Source: Mytilus trossulus (Eukaryota; Mollusca; Bivalvia; Mytilida; Mytilidae). From it: a stretch of DNA of 64,000 nt. The notes under the pieces are model-generated. The model searched no databases. It saw nothing but the letters and a program-made list of their open reading frames with translations, and was not told the DNA's origin. Both the position numbers and the translations under genes were made by a program. This document shows, one piece after another, positions 43,761 to 59,100 of the stretch (position 1 is its first letter; the number at the start of each line of letters is the position of its first letter). The stretch is from the NCBI RefSeq assembly GCF_036588685.1, contig NC_086376.1, positions 60,039,166 to 60,103,165 of the forward strand, read 5' to 3'.

Positions 43761-46700
43761 TATGCAAGGTGTCTATTCTTAAAAATCTGTTATGGTGGCT
43801 GATGTTCTGTTGTTCCCTTTTTATATTTTGATTTGATCTGACGGTCGTTTTAGAAATTTGGTGAATAGCTGATTACGCTGTAATTGATTTCTATGACATA
43901 AAAGTTTAATTAGATGATTTGGTCTGCTAGTACACACCCTGGTCTAAATATTCTTTTGGTGATTTATGTTCTCGATGACATTTCCAGTGGTAGACGGAAT
44001 AGACTGGTGTTTCATGACGGCTATCTTACTTTTGCCTTATTGCTTTGTCAATTGAATTATTTAATTGTAATATTCTACATGGCGGTTTATTGTTTTATCA
44101 ATGTGTTTGTTGGTTGATATATATTTCTTGTTGTATGCTGCTAAATCAAAGCTACCTCCAAATTGCTCTAAGTTTTGAGGTTTTTGTTGTAAAGTTTTTA
44201 GCCAATTATACATATATCTATATGTATATTATCGATCTGTAATTTTTGCTCTGTTTCTTCACAATATCATTTCGTTTTCAACGGTGTGAGATCTTGTTGG
44301 TATGTTCTTGTAGCCAATTTCCTTTACTGTCTGCAAATACGGAAACATTATTACTTCATTTTACGACCAAGAGACTATCGATGATACAGTTAAGTCTTGC
44401 GTTGGCTTCAGAGACTGGTTTTAGCGAAATCAAAAACGGAAAACGAAACCACTTTTGCTTTTCATTTTGGTTTTAAAGAAATCAAAAACAAAAACACTCT
44501 TCTTTTTTGTGTTTTGTTTTTGATATTTCAAAATAAAAAAAAAAATTGACGCAAATATACACTGACCGTGATGTATCCACTATTTTGGTTTTAAACTTTG
44601 TAGCAGTGTTTGTCTTCTCACATGGATGACAGATCGATAATCACAAGAAAACAAACAGATAAATCAGTAAAACTTTAACACACTCATAATGACCGACTTA
44701 TTATCACTTTATTCATTGAAAGTGTTTTAGTTATGCAAAAAAACAAAAACAAAAAACAAACAAAATAACTATTAAACAAGGTTTGATTGATTATGTTTAT
44801 TGGTTAAAATGTTTACTAAACAGGAAACTGTAACAATAAGTACCACCCACATAAACAATACAAAGAATCTAAATGAGAATCAAAATTCTTTTAATTTATC
44901 TTAATTAAAAGATAGAATATATTGTGTTAATCCCATGTATTAATTGCTGTCGCAAAAGGCATACACGTACAAGGAAAAATTAAAAATCAATATATTTCAA
45001 TTTTGTTTTGGAACCTACGATTCAATAATAAATTGAAGACAGACTTCTTTAGATACTCTTATAGCCAAGCTAGTAAGAATTTTTCAGGCTATGGGACTTC
45101 CTGGTGAATACCTACCTAAATGAGGATTTGGAATGCTACATATCTTGTTTTGTCGAGTATGATAGCGCGTTGTCGATGTTGAATGCTGTACGTAATGACT
45201 TTTAGTCATTCGCCGACAATAATGTAAAATCAACCTCGAACACTTGAAAGATTAGACGGCCTTTGCTGGTATTACTCTGCAGACATCCATGGGTTTCGAT
45301 AGTTAAATTCAGATGTGTAGATTTAAAGAGAATCAAAGCGAAGTATCTCACAAGTAATCTTATTTTTTCTGAACAGTAAGATAGATATTATTTACTGTGT
45401 TTTTCGTGTTTTAGTATTGTTAATATTTGCTATAAATATGACGGACATTGGGTCATCATGAATACCTTATATATGTTGTGTACAAGTTGTAATGATTTGT
45501 ACAGATTTTTTGTACCAGTAATCAGTGTTTTATGAACTGCTTGACACAAATGGATACATGATACAATCTAATACTTAGCATTAATTAAAAAAACAAATTA
45601 TACGACAACAAAAAGGCTTTTTGAGGATATGAATATGGTATCATGAGAAAAATAAAATTAGAATTTGAACCATTCAGATATCCTCATTTCAAATTTGAGG
45701 ACAAGGAAAATAGCAGTAATTGTAAGGTTGAAATATATGAATTAAACTAGTACATTTTAAAAGATAATTCTGTATCACATGGTGCAAGATGGTATGTGTT
45801 AAAAAAAAATAATTACTTATACAAAACCCTGTACAAATTATAATCTATACATACCTACATCCTGTACACAACATATATAACAGAAACGATGCTGAATTTG
45901 CCAGGGAAATCCATTTTTACCTCATTTGTTGACGCTAAGCTACTGATATATTTTCATTTCGTGCTCCTTTTTCTACTGATGTACCATATCATCTTGTTTA
46001 AATGATTTAATCTTATTCAAAGTTCTATTCTCGCTGATTGTTGCACTTTTTTTCTGTCGGTAATGATGGGAATGTTTATGTTATTGATTTTTGTCATTGA
46101 GTCACCTTAACAGAATACGCATTAGAGGAGAGAGGAGGGGACTCCTGTTCGAAATACCATCGAATGATTATTTCTGAATTTTTTTTATAATCGAAGGCTT
46201 TTGTACTATAAAGGTCGAAATAAAGGAAATATGTTAATTTCAAAGGCGAGATAACTCGAAGGTATGCAGTTGCAGCTTATTTTGTGATTTAAGAGTCAAT
46301 TTTATTCAACGAACCGACAGTTTGCGAAGAGCCATTACCCATTTCATGATGTGTACCCATAAAAAAAACCATAATATGCGTATTCCTTAGAATTTTTTTT
46401 GATCGGAAATTGTTATTTAAATTGATTTTTTAATTATACATTTTTCTAATCACCTGATGCCGCTGGTATTTTTTTCCAAGGTTTCGGTCATTGTTCAAGT
46501 GAGTTCCCACTGAATGAATTACCTACTATTTCAACTGAAATTGATATTTTTCAATATAATATTACCAATTTTCTAAATGACCTTTATAAATTTAACAATG
46601 CCGCAAGATTTAGAAATTTTTCAAAATTTATTGTGTCATGAATTTATTCAGGCTCATCTGAATTTTCTGACGAGGTGAACGCAAAGAAAAATGTTCTGGA

Positions 46701-47120
46701 AAAAAATTTGCTATGCATTCCTACCAAATTAACAAAAAAGTGCATTTGTTTTGAAGACATCAGAAAATTAAAACAATCCTTATTAAAAGTATGATCAATT
46801 AAACTTAAACTTAAATTTTATTCGTATACTAGTATGGAGAAACTTATAAGAGAAATTGTACAAACACTTGTATAAATTCGATTCGTTCGTCATAATACTA
46901 AGAGGAGAACATTTTAAAAACAAACGAAAAACTAATTTGAATATTTTCTGTATCGTACCAAATGACTTATTGTCACTGGTTAAAAATGATGAACAAAATG
47001 ACAAATCACGTATATTTGATATTTAAAAATCTTGTAGAATTAGAAAATATTTGTTATACGAATCTAATAACTATCGCTGGAGGGCGTTAGGAAACGTCGA
47101 TGAACAAATTAGTGTGTAAA
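43761..47120. other. Intergenic, upstream of the cholinesterase-like gene
   Basis: AT-rich, with no recognised gene. Part of the left edge may be more of the LINE. Confidence 0.4.
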
Positions 47121-50100
47121 ATGGAAATTGTCATATTTTGTATTATTTTTATTCAGTTTTCTTGTGCAGTATATGTCCAGACACAATATGGATGGGTACG
47201 GGGAGTACGTTCCAGTGATGCGATCTCTTTTTACGGAATTCCATATGCACAACAACCTAGACGGTAAGATTAGTTTAGACTCATTAAATAATAATCGAAT
47301 GTTTCCGAGTTTTCTGCATATCCTTCTACGCTATTGTTTCTTTTACGAACCATGTTTTATAATTTTCATGTGATTTTTTTTACCGCTAAGTCTTTATTTT
47401 TTAAAATCCTGATTTTTCTTTCTTCCGATGTATTTATAGTTTTGACGATATTTGATGTTTTCGCAATCGAATAATAACAGATTCTTTTTTATAGTGATTA
47501 AGATTATAACACAATATTGACTGCTGTATCTCTTTTTTTGCCTTTTGATGTCTGTTTTTTCTCTCAATATAATGGAATTTGATGCGACTGTCATACAAGT
47601 GAGAGGTTTAGCTAGCTACAAAAATCATGTTTAATCCACCTTTTTTCTACACAAGAAAATCCCTGTACCAAGTAAGGAATATGACAGTTGTCGTCCATTC
47701 GATTGATATATTTGAAAATTTGATTTTGCCATTTGGTTAGGGACTTTTCGTTTTGAATGTTCATCGGAGTTTGTTGTTTTCGTGACAGAACCTTTTTTGT
47801 ATTTTCATTAGCGTCTCAAAATATGCGTCATTTAACAATACCCTTGTTATAGGAAAAATCTGTATATAATTTGGCGAAAAATCGTGTATATCTACCGTTT
47901 CCACACACACACAATAAACCCATCTTTATTTCCTATCTATCTTTCACCTCAAATGACAATTATATATCTCCCAATTGATACGATATTCCAGGGCTTGTAT
48001 TTCCTATCATGATTTCTTTGATACGAAATTTCATTGCCGAACATCTATCAAATAAGGGGAGATATTTAAACTATTGTAAGCGGTACTCAGAATTTAACTT
48101 CGACAAATATAGATATTTTGCTATATATGGCAAAGGTTTCAGGCCATTTGAAAGTGTTTTTTTTTTTGCAATTTAACGTTTCGTCAGAAAAACTTATACA
48201 TTTTTCAATAATATGGAAAATTTAATGCTTAATGTGTAAGTTTGCGGACAAACAATTTGTGTGAACAATTTGTTCTGTAGGCCCTTTCCACGTTCCAATA
48301 CAATACATAACTTGTAGTATTGCTGAGAGGTTTTTTTATGTGACCACAAATGGATATATTGCTTTCCTTTCGTACTCTTAACTAAAAAATATAATATCTG
48401 TATCTTTGATCATGTAGCTTATGTCTACATCGTCTTTTCACTATATTACGTTTACAATGGAAAGAGATAGTTGAAGCATCAAGAACAAAAAATAAAGATG
48501 TAGATAATAAAGAAGATATGGTATGATTTGACGACTATCAAACAAACTCAAAATTACAATCACGCGAACTCAATAATAAACATAACCAATATCGAACTCA
48601 GCTTTAAAGGCCCGGCATGACAAAATGTGAAATAATTCAAACAAACAAAAGCATTTGCCTTATTGAAAACAAAACAATAAACGAAACACTAATATGGAAG
48701 CAACCAACGTCAACCACTGCATTACAGGCTCCTGATGTTTTTTCTGTGTTGTATTGATCTGAATTTTACTTATAGGGGAGAATTGGGCGCCCATAAACAA
48801 TTTCAAATCATCTGCTTCTGGTAGGTAACAACTCTCTATTGATTCTGTTTTGTAATACAAAATAAATTCTTTATTATTTTGTTGGTACCTTCAAACATAT
48901 TTAACCCCGCCACATTCTTTATGTACCTGTCTAAAGTCTGGATCCTGTAGTTAAATGGTTGTCGTTGGTTCATATCTGTCATGTTGTTTTTCGTAAAATG
49001 TTTCATTATTATTAGGCCATTATTTTCTCATTTGAATTGTTACATATTTTCCATGTCGCAGCCTTTTATAGCTGTCTATACGGAATGGGTTTTGATAGAT
49101 GTCACAATCAAATGAATGGTGGGTACATCAATGGCATCTGTTAAATTCTTCAATTTCTGAAATAACAGGTGGTAAACTGTAGATTCATAAAAACTAGTAT
49201 ATATTTAAATATTCAGTTCTGGTATCAGTACTATTATTCATGCAAGACCAATATGAAGGGTGTGGTACATCACATGTATTAAAAGTGGATATACACTAAA
49301 ATGACATGTTTCGAAATTACAGGGAAAAAATGAGAATAATCCAAATCTGACACCCTTTTATGACATTTGTCAACTTGGAATATGGTCCCCAATGCTTTTC
49401 AACTTTGTACTTTATTTGGCCTTTTAAACTTTTTTGATTCGAGCGTCAATGATGAGTCTGTAGTAGACGAAACGCTCGTTTGACGCATATATAAGATTTC
49501 AATCCTAATTTATATATTCAATTGTAATGTCTTGGTTTGATATGAACTTAACGGTTTACGTGTAAATCAATCTTTATTTTTTTGTATATTCTACCTGATC
49601 TTATTACGTTTTGAGAAGGTCAAGCATTGAAAAGAGAACAAGCGACAATACATAAAACACAATCATAGCTGCTACTAAATTCTAATAAGGATACATCAGG
49701 ATATAACTTACAAACAATGGGATAGTACACTCTTAGTCAGTCGTCTAATGAACAATTTCAATCTAATGCCTTTTAGTATGAGTATCATTTATCATTCCAG
49801 AATGACAGATTAATATTTACTGAACCCATGATGCGGATTAAATAAAAGCGTTTTTTTTTTATAAAATCGTGAACTTTACCGTAGTTAAAATTATTTAGAT
49901 GAGATTTCTTTTTCTTTTGTAGATGGGAGCATGCCATCCACCCTATTCCATGGGGCGGAGTTTTAAATGCCACCAAACCACGACCAATGTGTATACAGCC
50001 ACCATGTGGCAGATTAGATCCTCCAGGAATGTGTCAAGAAAATGTAAGTATTGGTCACATCAGATTCAAATATTTTACGGTAACAAATTAAAAAAAAGTC

Positions 50101-53100
50101 AAAAACAGACTCAGGATATACATTTAATTAGTTATCAAAGGTAATTAAGTACGCTAAACACGCGTTTCGTCTTCATACGACTCAGCAGGGATTTGTAGAT
50201 GAAAATAGTTATAAAGCCAAACAAGTACAATGATGAAGAGCATTGAGGACCCAAAATTCCAAAAAAATTGTGCCAAATACGGCTAAGGTAGTTTATTCCT
50301 GGGGTAAAAAAATCTTAGTTTTTAAACACGAAAAGCACCGATGAAATGTATAGATATATATTATAATCAAATGTCTGACGCATTTGTTTGTTTTGGTTTT
50401 TGTTTGTCGTCATATAGTTGATGGGTTTCCCTCAGTTTTGGTTTCTGACCCGGATTGTTTATCTTTTACATTAAACATTTTCTAAAGATTCTCTCACATA
50501 TTTTTTTCAGATGTCAGAAAACTGCCATTTTGTGAATGTATTTGTGCCTTTGAATGCTGGACAAGGAAATAGAAAGACGGTGATGGTATTTATACATGGA
50601 GGAGATTTCCAGTCTATGTCCGGTGGTGCTCCTGCATTTAATGGGGAACATTTTGTCAATAAAGGAGATGTTATATTGGTAACATTCAATTACAGATTAG
50701 GTTAGTATTATATTCTTTCTATTGTATGATTACATTTCAAAACAAGAGTTTACAGTTTAATCTACATTCAGAATTTCAGAAGACATTATTAGCTCATCTG
50801 CCTAAAAAGCTATTACTATTGGAGCATATGCAATGGCTCTGGGGTCCGTCATAAAAATAAGCAAAGTCTTCTCCTCCAAGTTCTCTATCAATTTTAACCA
50901 AACTTCAACATTTGCTTACATCCAATTCATTTGAACTTTGGTGGATAGTTGTCTCATTTGCAATTATACCACATATCATATTTTCGTATTGGCTGAATGA
51001 TTCGTAGTGTATTTAGTATGAATTTTGTGTTCCGTTAGTCAACAAACATGGCCGCCATATCCAGAAGTAGTACATAGGGATAAAAGGCATTGATCGTTTT
51101 AAATCTCTAAAACAATAACAAATAGAGAATGATCAGAAAAAAAAGGGGAAAAATGTAAGAATGTCACGCTTTACCATCTTCTTTTGTCATCCAAATTATC
51201 AGATGTCTACTGAAGGATATTTTTAGATTAAATTTATAAGAGTTATTGCAAAAATGATGATTTTTGACTAAATTTAGCGTATTATCTGATATAAATAATT
51301 CACCGTACGACTTTCATTAATTAGCAATAACCCTACTGCATATTATGCTACAAAAGGCATGACATGACAACAAATTTCAAAAGACACAACCAATGACATC
51401 GCCTGATAATAGTACAAAATGAAAATTGAAAAAAACAATTATGATGGACAGACCAACCGTAACTGCAACATCATAACCACAGGATCATTAATTGGAACAG
51501 GTACATATATAATGTTGCAGAGTTAAGCATGTTCCCGACCTCACAACCCTCCCATAACACTGGACAGTGGCATCACACCTATCATATTGTATCTTATTTT
51601 ATTCATTTCTAACATTACTTTATTTTTTTTATAAACATAGAGGTAAAAAATCTAAACAATTCAGGATTAATTACAAAAAATGTCCTCATACAATTGTTCA
51701 GGTAAATAGGTAATGCTTTTACAAAACAAGTAATAATTTGTCAATCATAATGTAATACAAAACTAATTAATGTATCTTATTCATATTTGTTGTTATCAAA
51801 TTTTTAGGTCATAAATTACACGAAATTATAGTTTTTGTAATTATTTGCATGTACGTATCAACTAATTATGACAACGTTAAGTAACTGTTAAGATATATTG
51901 TAATGATATATTTGAAAATATAGGATCGAGTCTTTACCTTACACTATAATGTAGATCTTACCTTATGAAAAGCTCTGATTCCTTAAGCGGGTTTGGCTAT
52001 ACTTAGTTTTAAGTTTAGGTGAATAGCTCTTCATTTTCTTAATAAGCTTTTAAAACATGAAACAAAACTTGTTATACATGGTGACTTTGTCTTTGGTTAA
52101 CATGTCACCATAGCTCATTCAAAGGCAAAGAGACAAGAAACACGATTTGTAATACATATTGACTCTTGTTTGCGAGATGTGTCACCATACTCTGCACAAA
52201 ACACATTAGTTCAAAATACATTTTTTTAGATGTATGATTCGATTAAACTAGAAAAGTATCCGTGGATCATAATGCTTCATTTAAACTATAACAACTCTAT
52301 GTTCAGATAACACAGAAATCTGTGTCAAAACTCAATTTGAACATATCATAGGGAATATAAGTATTGAGCTAAGTTGTTGTGATTCTGATACGAAATACTA
52401 AAAGTAGATGAATGCACAAACATAGGAACGACCACACGAAACGGGAAACGTAGAATTATTTAAATAAAAATTGAACCTGGGCAAAAATTCGAAATGTAAC
52501 CTGTACACTTCAGATGTAAACATGCCGGGGTTTATTTAGATCTAAATAAATCTACTAATAGTCCAGTTAACTTTTATGGAATTTGAGTCTAAAGTTAGAT
52601 ATTTTATTTTGCAACGGCAAGTAAAGGTGTGCATTTTGTACCGATTGTAATACCGACAGTGTTGAATTTTCATCCCCCAACTTAAAAAGTCCAGCATTTT
52701 GAAGATATAAGCTTCAAATGTATTTGTGAAGTACAAAGAGGTCTGACAGACACATTGTGACATATGTAGAACTTTTAAGTGAGAGAGTTCAGAAGTGAAA
52801 ACAAAAATGTATAACAGATGTTGTTACACGAACAAAGAGATGTGAGACTGACCGATAATGCGGAGTAGATCTATGATTTTATACATCTATGGTGGAGCAA
52901 AGAATTGGGACAATGCTGATGTGGAAATACACGTTAAACAAATATACGCGGGAGTCATAAGTAATAAAATTAAATGAAAGATAAACTCTAACGTATATAG
53001 AACAAACAGATATAAGAGTTTTCAAGCAAAAATACAATAACATGAAAAATGACATCAACAGATCGAAGAGGTATGTACTGCTACCCTTTTTTTTTAGAGT

Positions 53101-56100
53101 GATATTTGTGGCACGGACTCCTAGTGTTGGAATAAGAAATAAGAAAAACCAATAACATGAGAGATACATTGTCACATATGTATAACTAAGAGGTTTGAGA
53201 ATCCTGATTTGGTAAAACAATCAAATACAATGTTGCATAGGTACAGCAAATAAACATATAGTGGTTACATGGAAGAACAACTACAATAGAGAAACAATGT
53301 GACAAAAACATTTCATAGATACCGGTCTTATAATTTATGACGCCGTATACAAACGTTTTGTCTACATAAGACTCGCCAATTGCAAACCATTTTGGAATAT
53401 CAATTCAACTTACAGTTTGAAGAAAAACAAAAATCCGAACAAATCCAAAAATTCAGGTAATTCAACAATTAGGAAAAGCATATCACAGAAAATTGATTCA
53501 TATCAACACCACTTCTACGGACTGTTGGTCGGGTTTTACGAAATGTCCACCAACAGTGCCATCGACCAAGTGTCAGTAATAAAATCAACGGTACCAATTT
53601 TGTTGCACCAGATGCGCATTTCGACAAAACATGTCTTTTCAGTGATGCTCGTGGCCAAAATATTTGAATTACAAAGCTTATATAAAAGATGAAGAGCTAT
53701 AATCCAAAAGGTCCAAAAAGTAAAGCCAAATTCGTGAAAAGAATCAGAGCTTTGCATGAGGGAGATACATTCCTTAATTTATGATAATTTTTAATATTTT
53801 ATAACAGCAAATTTAAATAACACAAAAAATCCGTATTTTCATGCCAGTACCGAAGTACTGGCTACTGGGCTGGTGATACCCTCGGGGACTAATAGTCCAC
53901 CAGCAGAGGCATCGACCCAGTGGTAGTAATAAAATCAACGGTACCAATTTTGTTGCACCAGATGCGCATTTCGACAAAACATGTCTCTTCAGTGATGCTC
54001 GTGGCTAAAATATTTGAAGTCCAAAGCTTATATAAAAGATGAAGAGCTATAATCCAAAAGGTCCAAAAAGTAATGCCAAATTCGTGAAAAGAATCAGAGA
54101 TTTGCATGAGGGAGATACATTCCTTAATTTATAATAATTTTTAATACTTTGTACATGTAACAGCAAATTTAAATAACACAAAAAATCCGTATTTTCATGC
54201 CAGTACCGAAATACTGGCTACTGGCCTGGTGATACCCTCGGGGACTAAAACTCATCAAAGACAACAGGCCTTTTTCAAACGCCAGATTCATCAGCCTGAA
54301 GGAAAACAGTTGGACCAAACCAAAAAGAAATCTGAAGAGCAATTAAAACAGATAATTTCCAAAATTCTCGAAGAGTTTTGCCAAATACGGCAATTATAAT
54401 AAAAAAGTGTGTGGTAAATAAATTACATCAAAAATGAGATGAAATGAACAAAACAAAAAGATGTGAACAAATGCAATAATAAAAGAGATACACTGAACAA
54501 GTGTGCTAATGAGGAAATCCAATCTTAAGAAAAGATAGATAATAAGTGCCATACAAGTGTTAGTGTAGAACATCTTTTCTTTGATAATATACAACTGTGA
54601 AACAAAGAACAATTAAGTGATATAAAACTGTAGTACTTAAACGTAAGAATAATAAAGTGAAAAGAAAAATACATTTAATACATTTAGATTTACAACTTCA
54701 GACAAGTATATCCTTTAGATTTCATTTAATAGTTTTCATTTTGTGGAGAAGGAAAAACCATTAAATGTCATGGATGTTTATAAAGAAAGTAAAATATCAA
54801 GCATTAACGGTTACAATAAAGGCAGGTTAATTGTGGTTAATGGGAAAACGTTTAAACATTTGTTTTTGAAGTATTGTTGGAAGGAGAAACGATTGTAAAT
54901 TTCTGTCAATTATCTATAACAGACTTATGATACAGTGATGTATATTGCATAAGTTTCAAGTTCTAATGGCTTTAGGTGTGATTTTGTATAATAGATTGAT
55001 GAACATTTGATTACATAGTCTAAGAGTTGACAAATATCGCAAAACAAATATGGAGCGTTTCTGTCACTGCTATATAAGACAAAGGATTTGTAATTGTAAT
55101 AGTTTCAAGTTCCTTTGCATCTATGTATGATTTTAGTACTCGGTCTGTGATGAGTTATAGAAATTGAAAAAAAGAAAGACAGAAGATACCAAAGAGAGAA
55201 TCAAAATTTATATTTCGATGAGAGACTGACAAAAACAAAACAGAATACCTTTGAAAGTAATCAACAAAGCGCTACGTATAAGATAAAAAAAACAAGCTTA
55301 ACGAACACATCAAACGGTATAGAGGGGCGGGGTAATTTCATGTGCATCTGAAGGGTAGACATATAATGCTCTATTCCGTCATGTTATGCATGACAAGTAC
55401 AAGTACAAATTCCGTGAAAGTTTATTGGGGATATCACAGTCGAAAAAAAGTAGACGAGAGAATAGTTTCGACAAACGAACATATCCTTGGTTATTTTATA
55501 TTTGTGACCAAGATATTCCATAAAGGCAAACCGATACATGATTGCTTCCTTAAATTTTGAAAATGGATGGCATCAGTATCTGTAGTTTTAAATTTTACCG
55601 TTAAGAATCTTTTGTGCAATTGTTTACTTGTAAGCAACAAACCTCTTTCGAGAAAATAAGGATAGAACACGCAAGTGCTCGCACGTCATATCAGCTAGGA
55701 GATACATACTCCATATGCAGGTGCTACTAGAATGATGTACACACTCTTTAAATTCTAAATTGGAAGCTGAAATCATGTTTTTGTAGTAATGTTTTGTTCA
55801 CAACCGCCCTCAGTTTTAATTTCGAGATGTATAGGTATAGATATTAGGCAGACTTGACTGTATTAGAGGTATCGATGCTCGATGGGATAGATGTGATCAA
55901 CAAAGTCACCTAACTTTGAATTAATAATAGAGAGGGCATCATCCTTATAGCGGAACGCGAAGTTAAAATATTATGCTGGCTTCATTTCGTACTTCCTGAG
56001 CAACAGTTGTGGATATTTCCTTTGTTCTAATAAGTAGCACTGAACGTGTAAATTGTTATACATTTTACATTTGATCTCTCTTATCAACCTGTTATCGCAG

Positions 56101-59100
56101 TTCTAACAGTATAAACATAACATACAACTTCTGAAACTGGTAGTTAAAGATGATTTTCAGATTGTTTTGTTGAAATAAAGCCATATCTGACTGGAATCAA
56201 GCACATTCACTTTCTCATAAAATGATATATTTCATAAAAAAAATGCTCTGAACATGTATTTACTTCAAAGAAGATCCAAAATCCTAGATTGAGAAAATAT
56301 TTTGATTTGCATAGGTTTCAAAATCATATGCCATCTATTCCCCTTTCTTTTCTGGTTCAAGTAAGCATGTGGTGTATACTTTTCACTGTGTGTTTTTAAT
56401 CAATTAAACGACATATAGTCTCGATAGGCTTTACAGTGGTTTTTGTTGTTTATTCTGTGGCTGTACCAGGCTGTGCTATTTCGACCATATATTTATTTTC
56501 TATTTTTTTCTTTATATCATTACTCATCTTTTCTCTGAGGAGTCAGGTGTTTGCGGGAGATGTGACCTGTTGCACCGTTGTCCTTTATTTTGATAACTCC
56601 TGAAAGATTCGTTGAGATACATATTTTTTGGGGAATATTCTCCTCCAATTGCATTTTTTCATATTACTTAATTAAACTAACTATTTACACTCACTATAGA
56701 ACGACTGTAATAATGTATGTTTGTGATATAGTGCAGCATGTATGTAGCATTTGACAAAATTAGCTGTTCAAAGGAAGACAACTAACGATTTTTTTTAATA
56801 TGATAATGGTTTATTTATATTTATGAAAAATGTATGGGTCTATTTCCCTCTCTCTATGTTATATATTTGCTGCAAAGTTATATGCATTAATTTATCTGAT
56901 GCACTGCTTGGATGCACTTAATTTCTACACAAATAGTGCATTGTAATTATTTTAATTACCATATATACTATATATGGAATAATTATTAAAAAAAAGTTTT
57001 GAAATCTCTACTTTCCTTGAGGGAATATGATTTATTTGTAATTTTTTTTTGCGGAAAGGAATTGCGTTTTTATCTGTTAAACCAATGATGTTAAATAAGA
57101 CTCATATAACCTCCTTGGTTAAACTAACAAAAATATTTCCATTATAAAATATTCTATCAATGAAGGATACATCAATAAATATCGCATCCCATGAAGCAAT
57201 ATCTAATAGAAAGTGTTGCTTGTTTTTAAAAAGCACATGGCTTAAACAGTGTATATGATTTGTTTTTAACGCCTTCCTTGATATGAAAATAATAGCTAGT
57301 ACATTTATAGTATTTACCTTTTTTCACTATCATTTTGAAAACGTTTGTCTCTTATAAAATTCTTCCCAATCAAAAAATAAGAATATTACAAATGTGTTAC
57401 AGCCTTTTCTTATATATACTTCTTATATGGAGAGTCCTTGACCACACTTACATATTTCAATCTTTAAGGATAATTTGTGTTTTTGGGTATAGAGGAATTC
57501 CTCAAAGATTATGTATATCTAATAGAGTATCGATTCGAATTTATAGTTCCAGAGTATTCGATTCTATAAGAGCCATATTTTTATTTAATACAGAGGATTC
57601 GATTCTATATAAGCCATATTTCTATTTAATAAAAGTGTTAGGATTCCAAATTGAAAATAAATTATGATTTTTCTTTTTAATAGGAGTACTAGGATTTTTA
57701 GTTACGGAGGGAGTGACGGGTAACTATGGTATAACAGACCAGCGATTGGTGTTACAGTGGGTACATAGCAACATAGAAAGATTCGGAGGCGATAGACAAA
57801 ATGTAAGTTATCTAAAAAAAAAGCAAAATTAAATTGTTTGCCAAAGATAAAAAAAAAATCAACAGTTCTTGTCTGATTTCACAGTTTAAAAAACTAAAAC
57901 GTGTTTGAAAACATATACACGTGGTAGTCATCTGGCATTTGCGTCAGTTGGTATAAATGGCAGCATTAAGAATTATATCCCTATAGAATGTTTGCATTAA
58001 TATTCATAGTGTGTAAAGTAGTTTACGAAAAATAAAAAGGTTTCTATTATGATACTGAAATGGCAAATGAGAGAAAGAAAAACATGTTGAACGACGAGGA
58101 AATTACATAGATATGGAGGATAATGAACAGCAACGTATAGAGATTTCCACGTCTTTCAATAGTTTATATCTATATTTTCTTGTTTTAATTTCAATCAGCT
58201 CTCCCCTCATACTTGAAGAATATTTCTAAATTTACAATTGATTAAAAATTTCAAACTTTGTTGTATCGGTGAGTTATCATGCAAGCCATCAAATATATAT
58301 ATATAGGTAATTTTTGTTGTTGTAACGTTGTTTCTTTTGATTCATAAAATTCGACCAAAAAGTTACAACTGGCGACAAGCAATCAAAACTATACTGTTTT
58401 ATCATTTCAGGTCACTCTCTTTGGACAAGGCGCTGGCGCAGTTTCTGTCGCAATACATATGACATCACCAAAATCTTTAGGACTATTTAGAAATGCAATC
58501 CTGGAAAGTCTACCTTTCAGTTTACGTCTCAAGACTGTAGATCAAGCTAGGTCACAAGGACAAAATTTCTCTTCCAAAGCAGGTTGTTCAGATTTAGAAT
58601 GTTTACGAAAGAAATCACCATGGGATATTTTAGATGCCCAAGTTAAAACTACTTTACCTCTTGGAACCGTATTACAACGATTACGGCAGTGGGGTCCACA
58701 TGTAGATGGAAACGATGTATCAGGTGACATACAAGCTGGCTTCCGGTTTGGTCGAGTACATGATATACCCCTTCTGATAGGGACAACAACCGCAGATGGT
58801 GCCGACATAGTCTTTAAAACATATCTCGAGCCATTAAATAATGCAGCTTTTCGTACAATATTAGCACGTTTAAATCCCTCTCATGCTAGATTATGGTATA
58901 ACTTATACACTCCTCGATCTAATGATGATTCTAGGCGAGAGTTAACCCAGTTTATCACAGATTTTGTTTATACATGTCCAACAAGGAGTTTTGCTTCTGA
59001 TATGACTCGAATAAATAATACATGGGTATACGCTTTCGGTCGGAATATGGATTTTTTAAATGGAAGTGGGATGTCTCCACATTGCGCGATCAGTGCGTGT

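Noticed and set aside
52879-53220. 113-residue hydrophobic minus-strand frame, possible membrane protein
   Set aside because: Tyr/Leu/Phe-rich composition arises from A-rich plus-strand sequence. No family features or neighbours support it.
57335-57667. 110-residue frame before esterase exon 4
   Set aside because: No domain, biased to Ile/Tyr/Phe as expected for AT-rich chance frames, and it contains an internal direct repeat. The acceptor at 57684 explains the coding part downstream.
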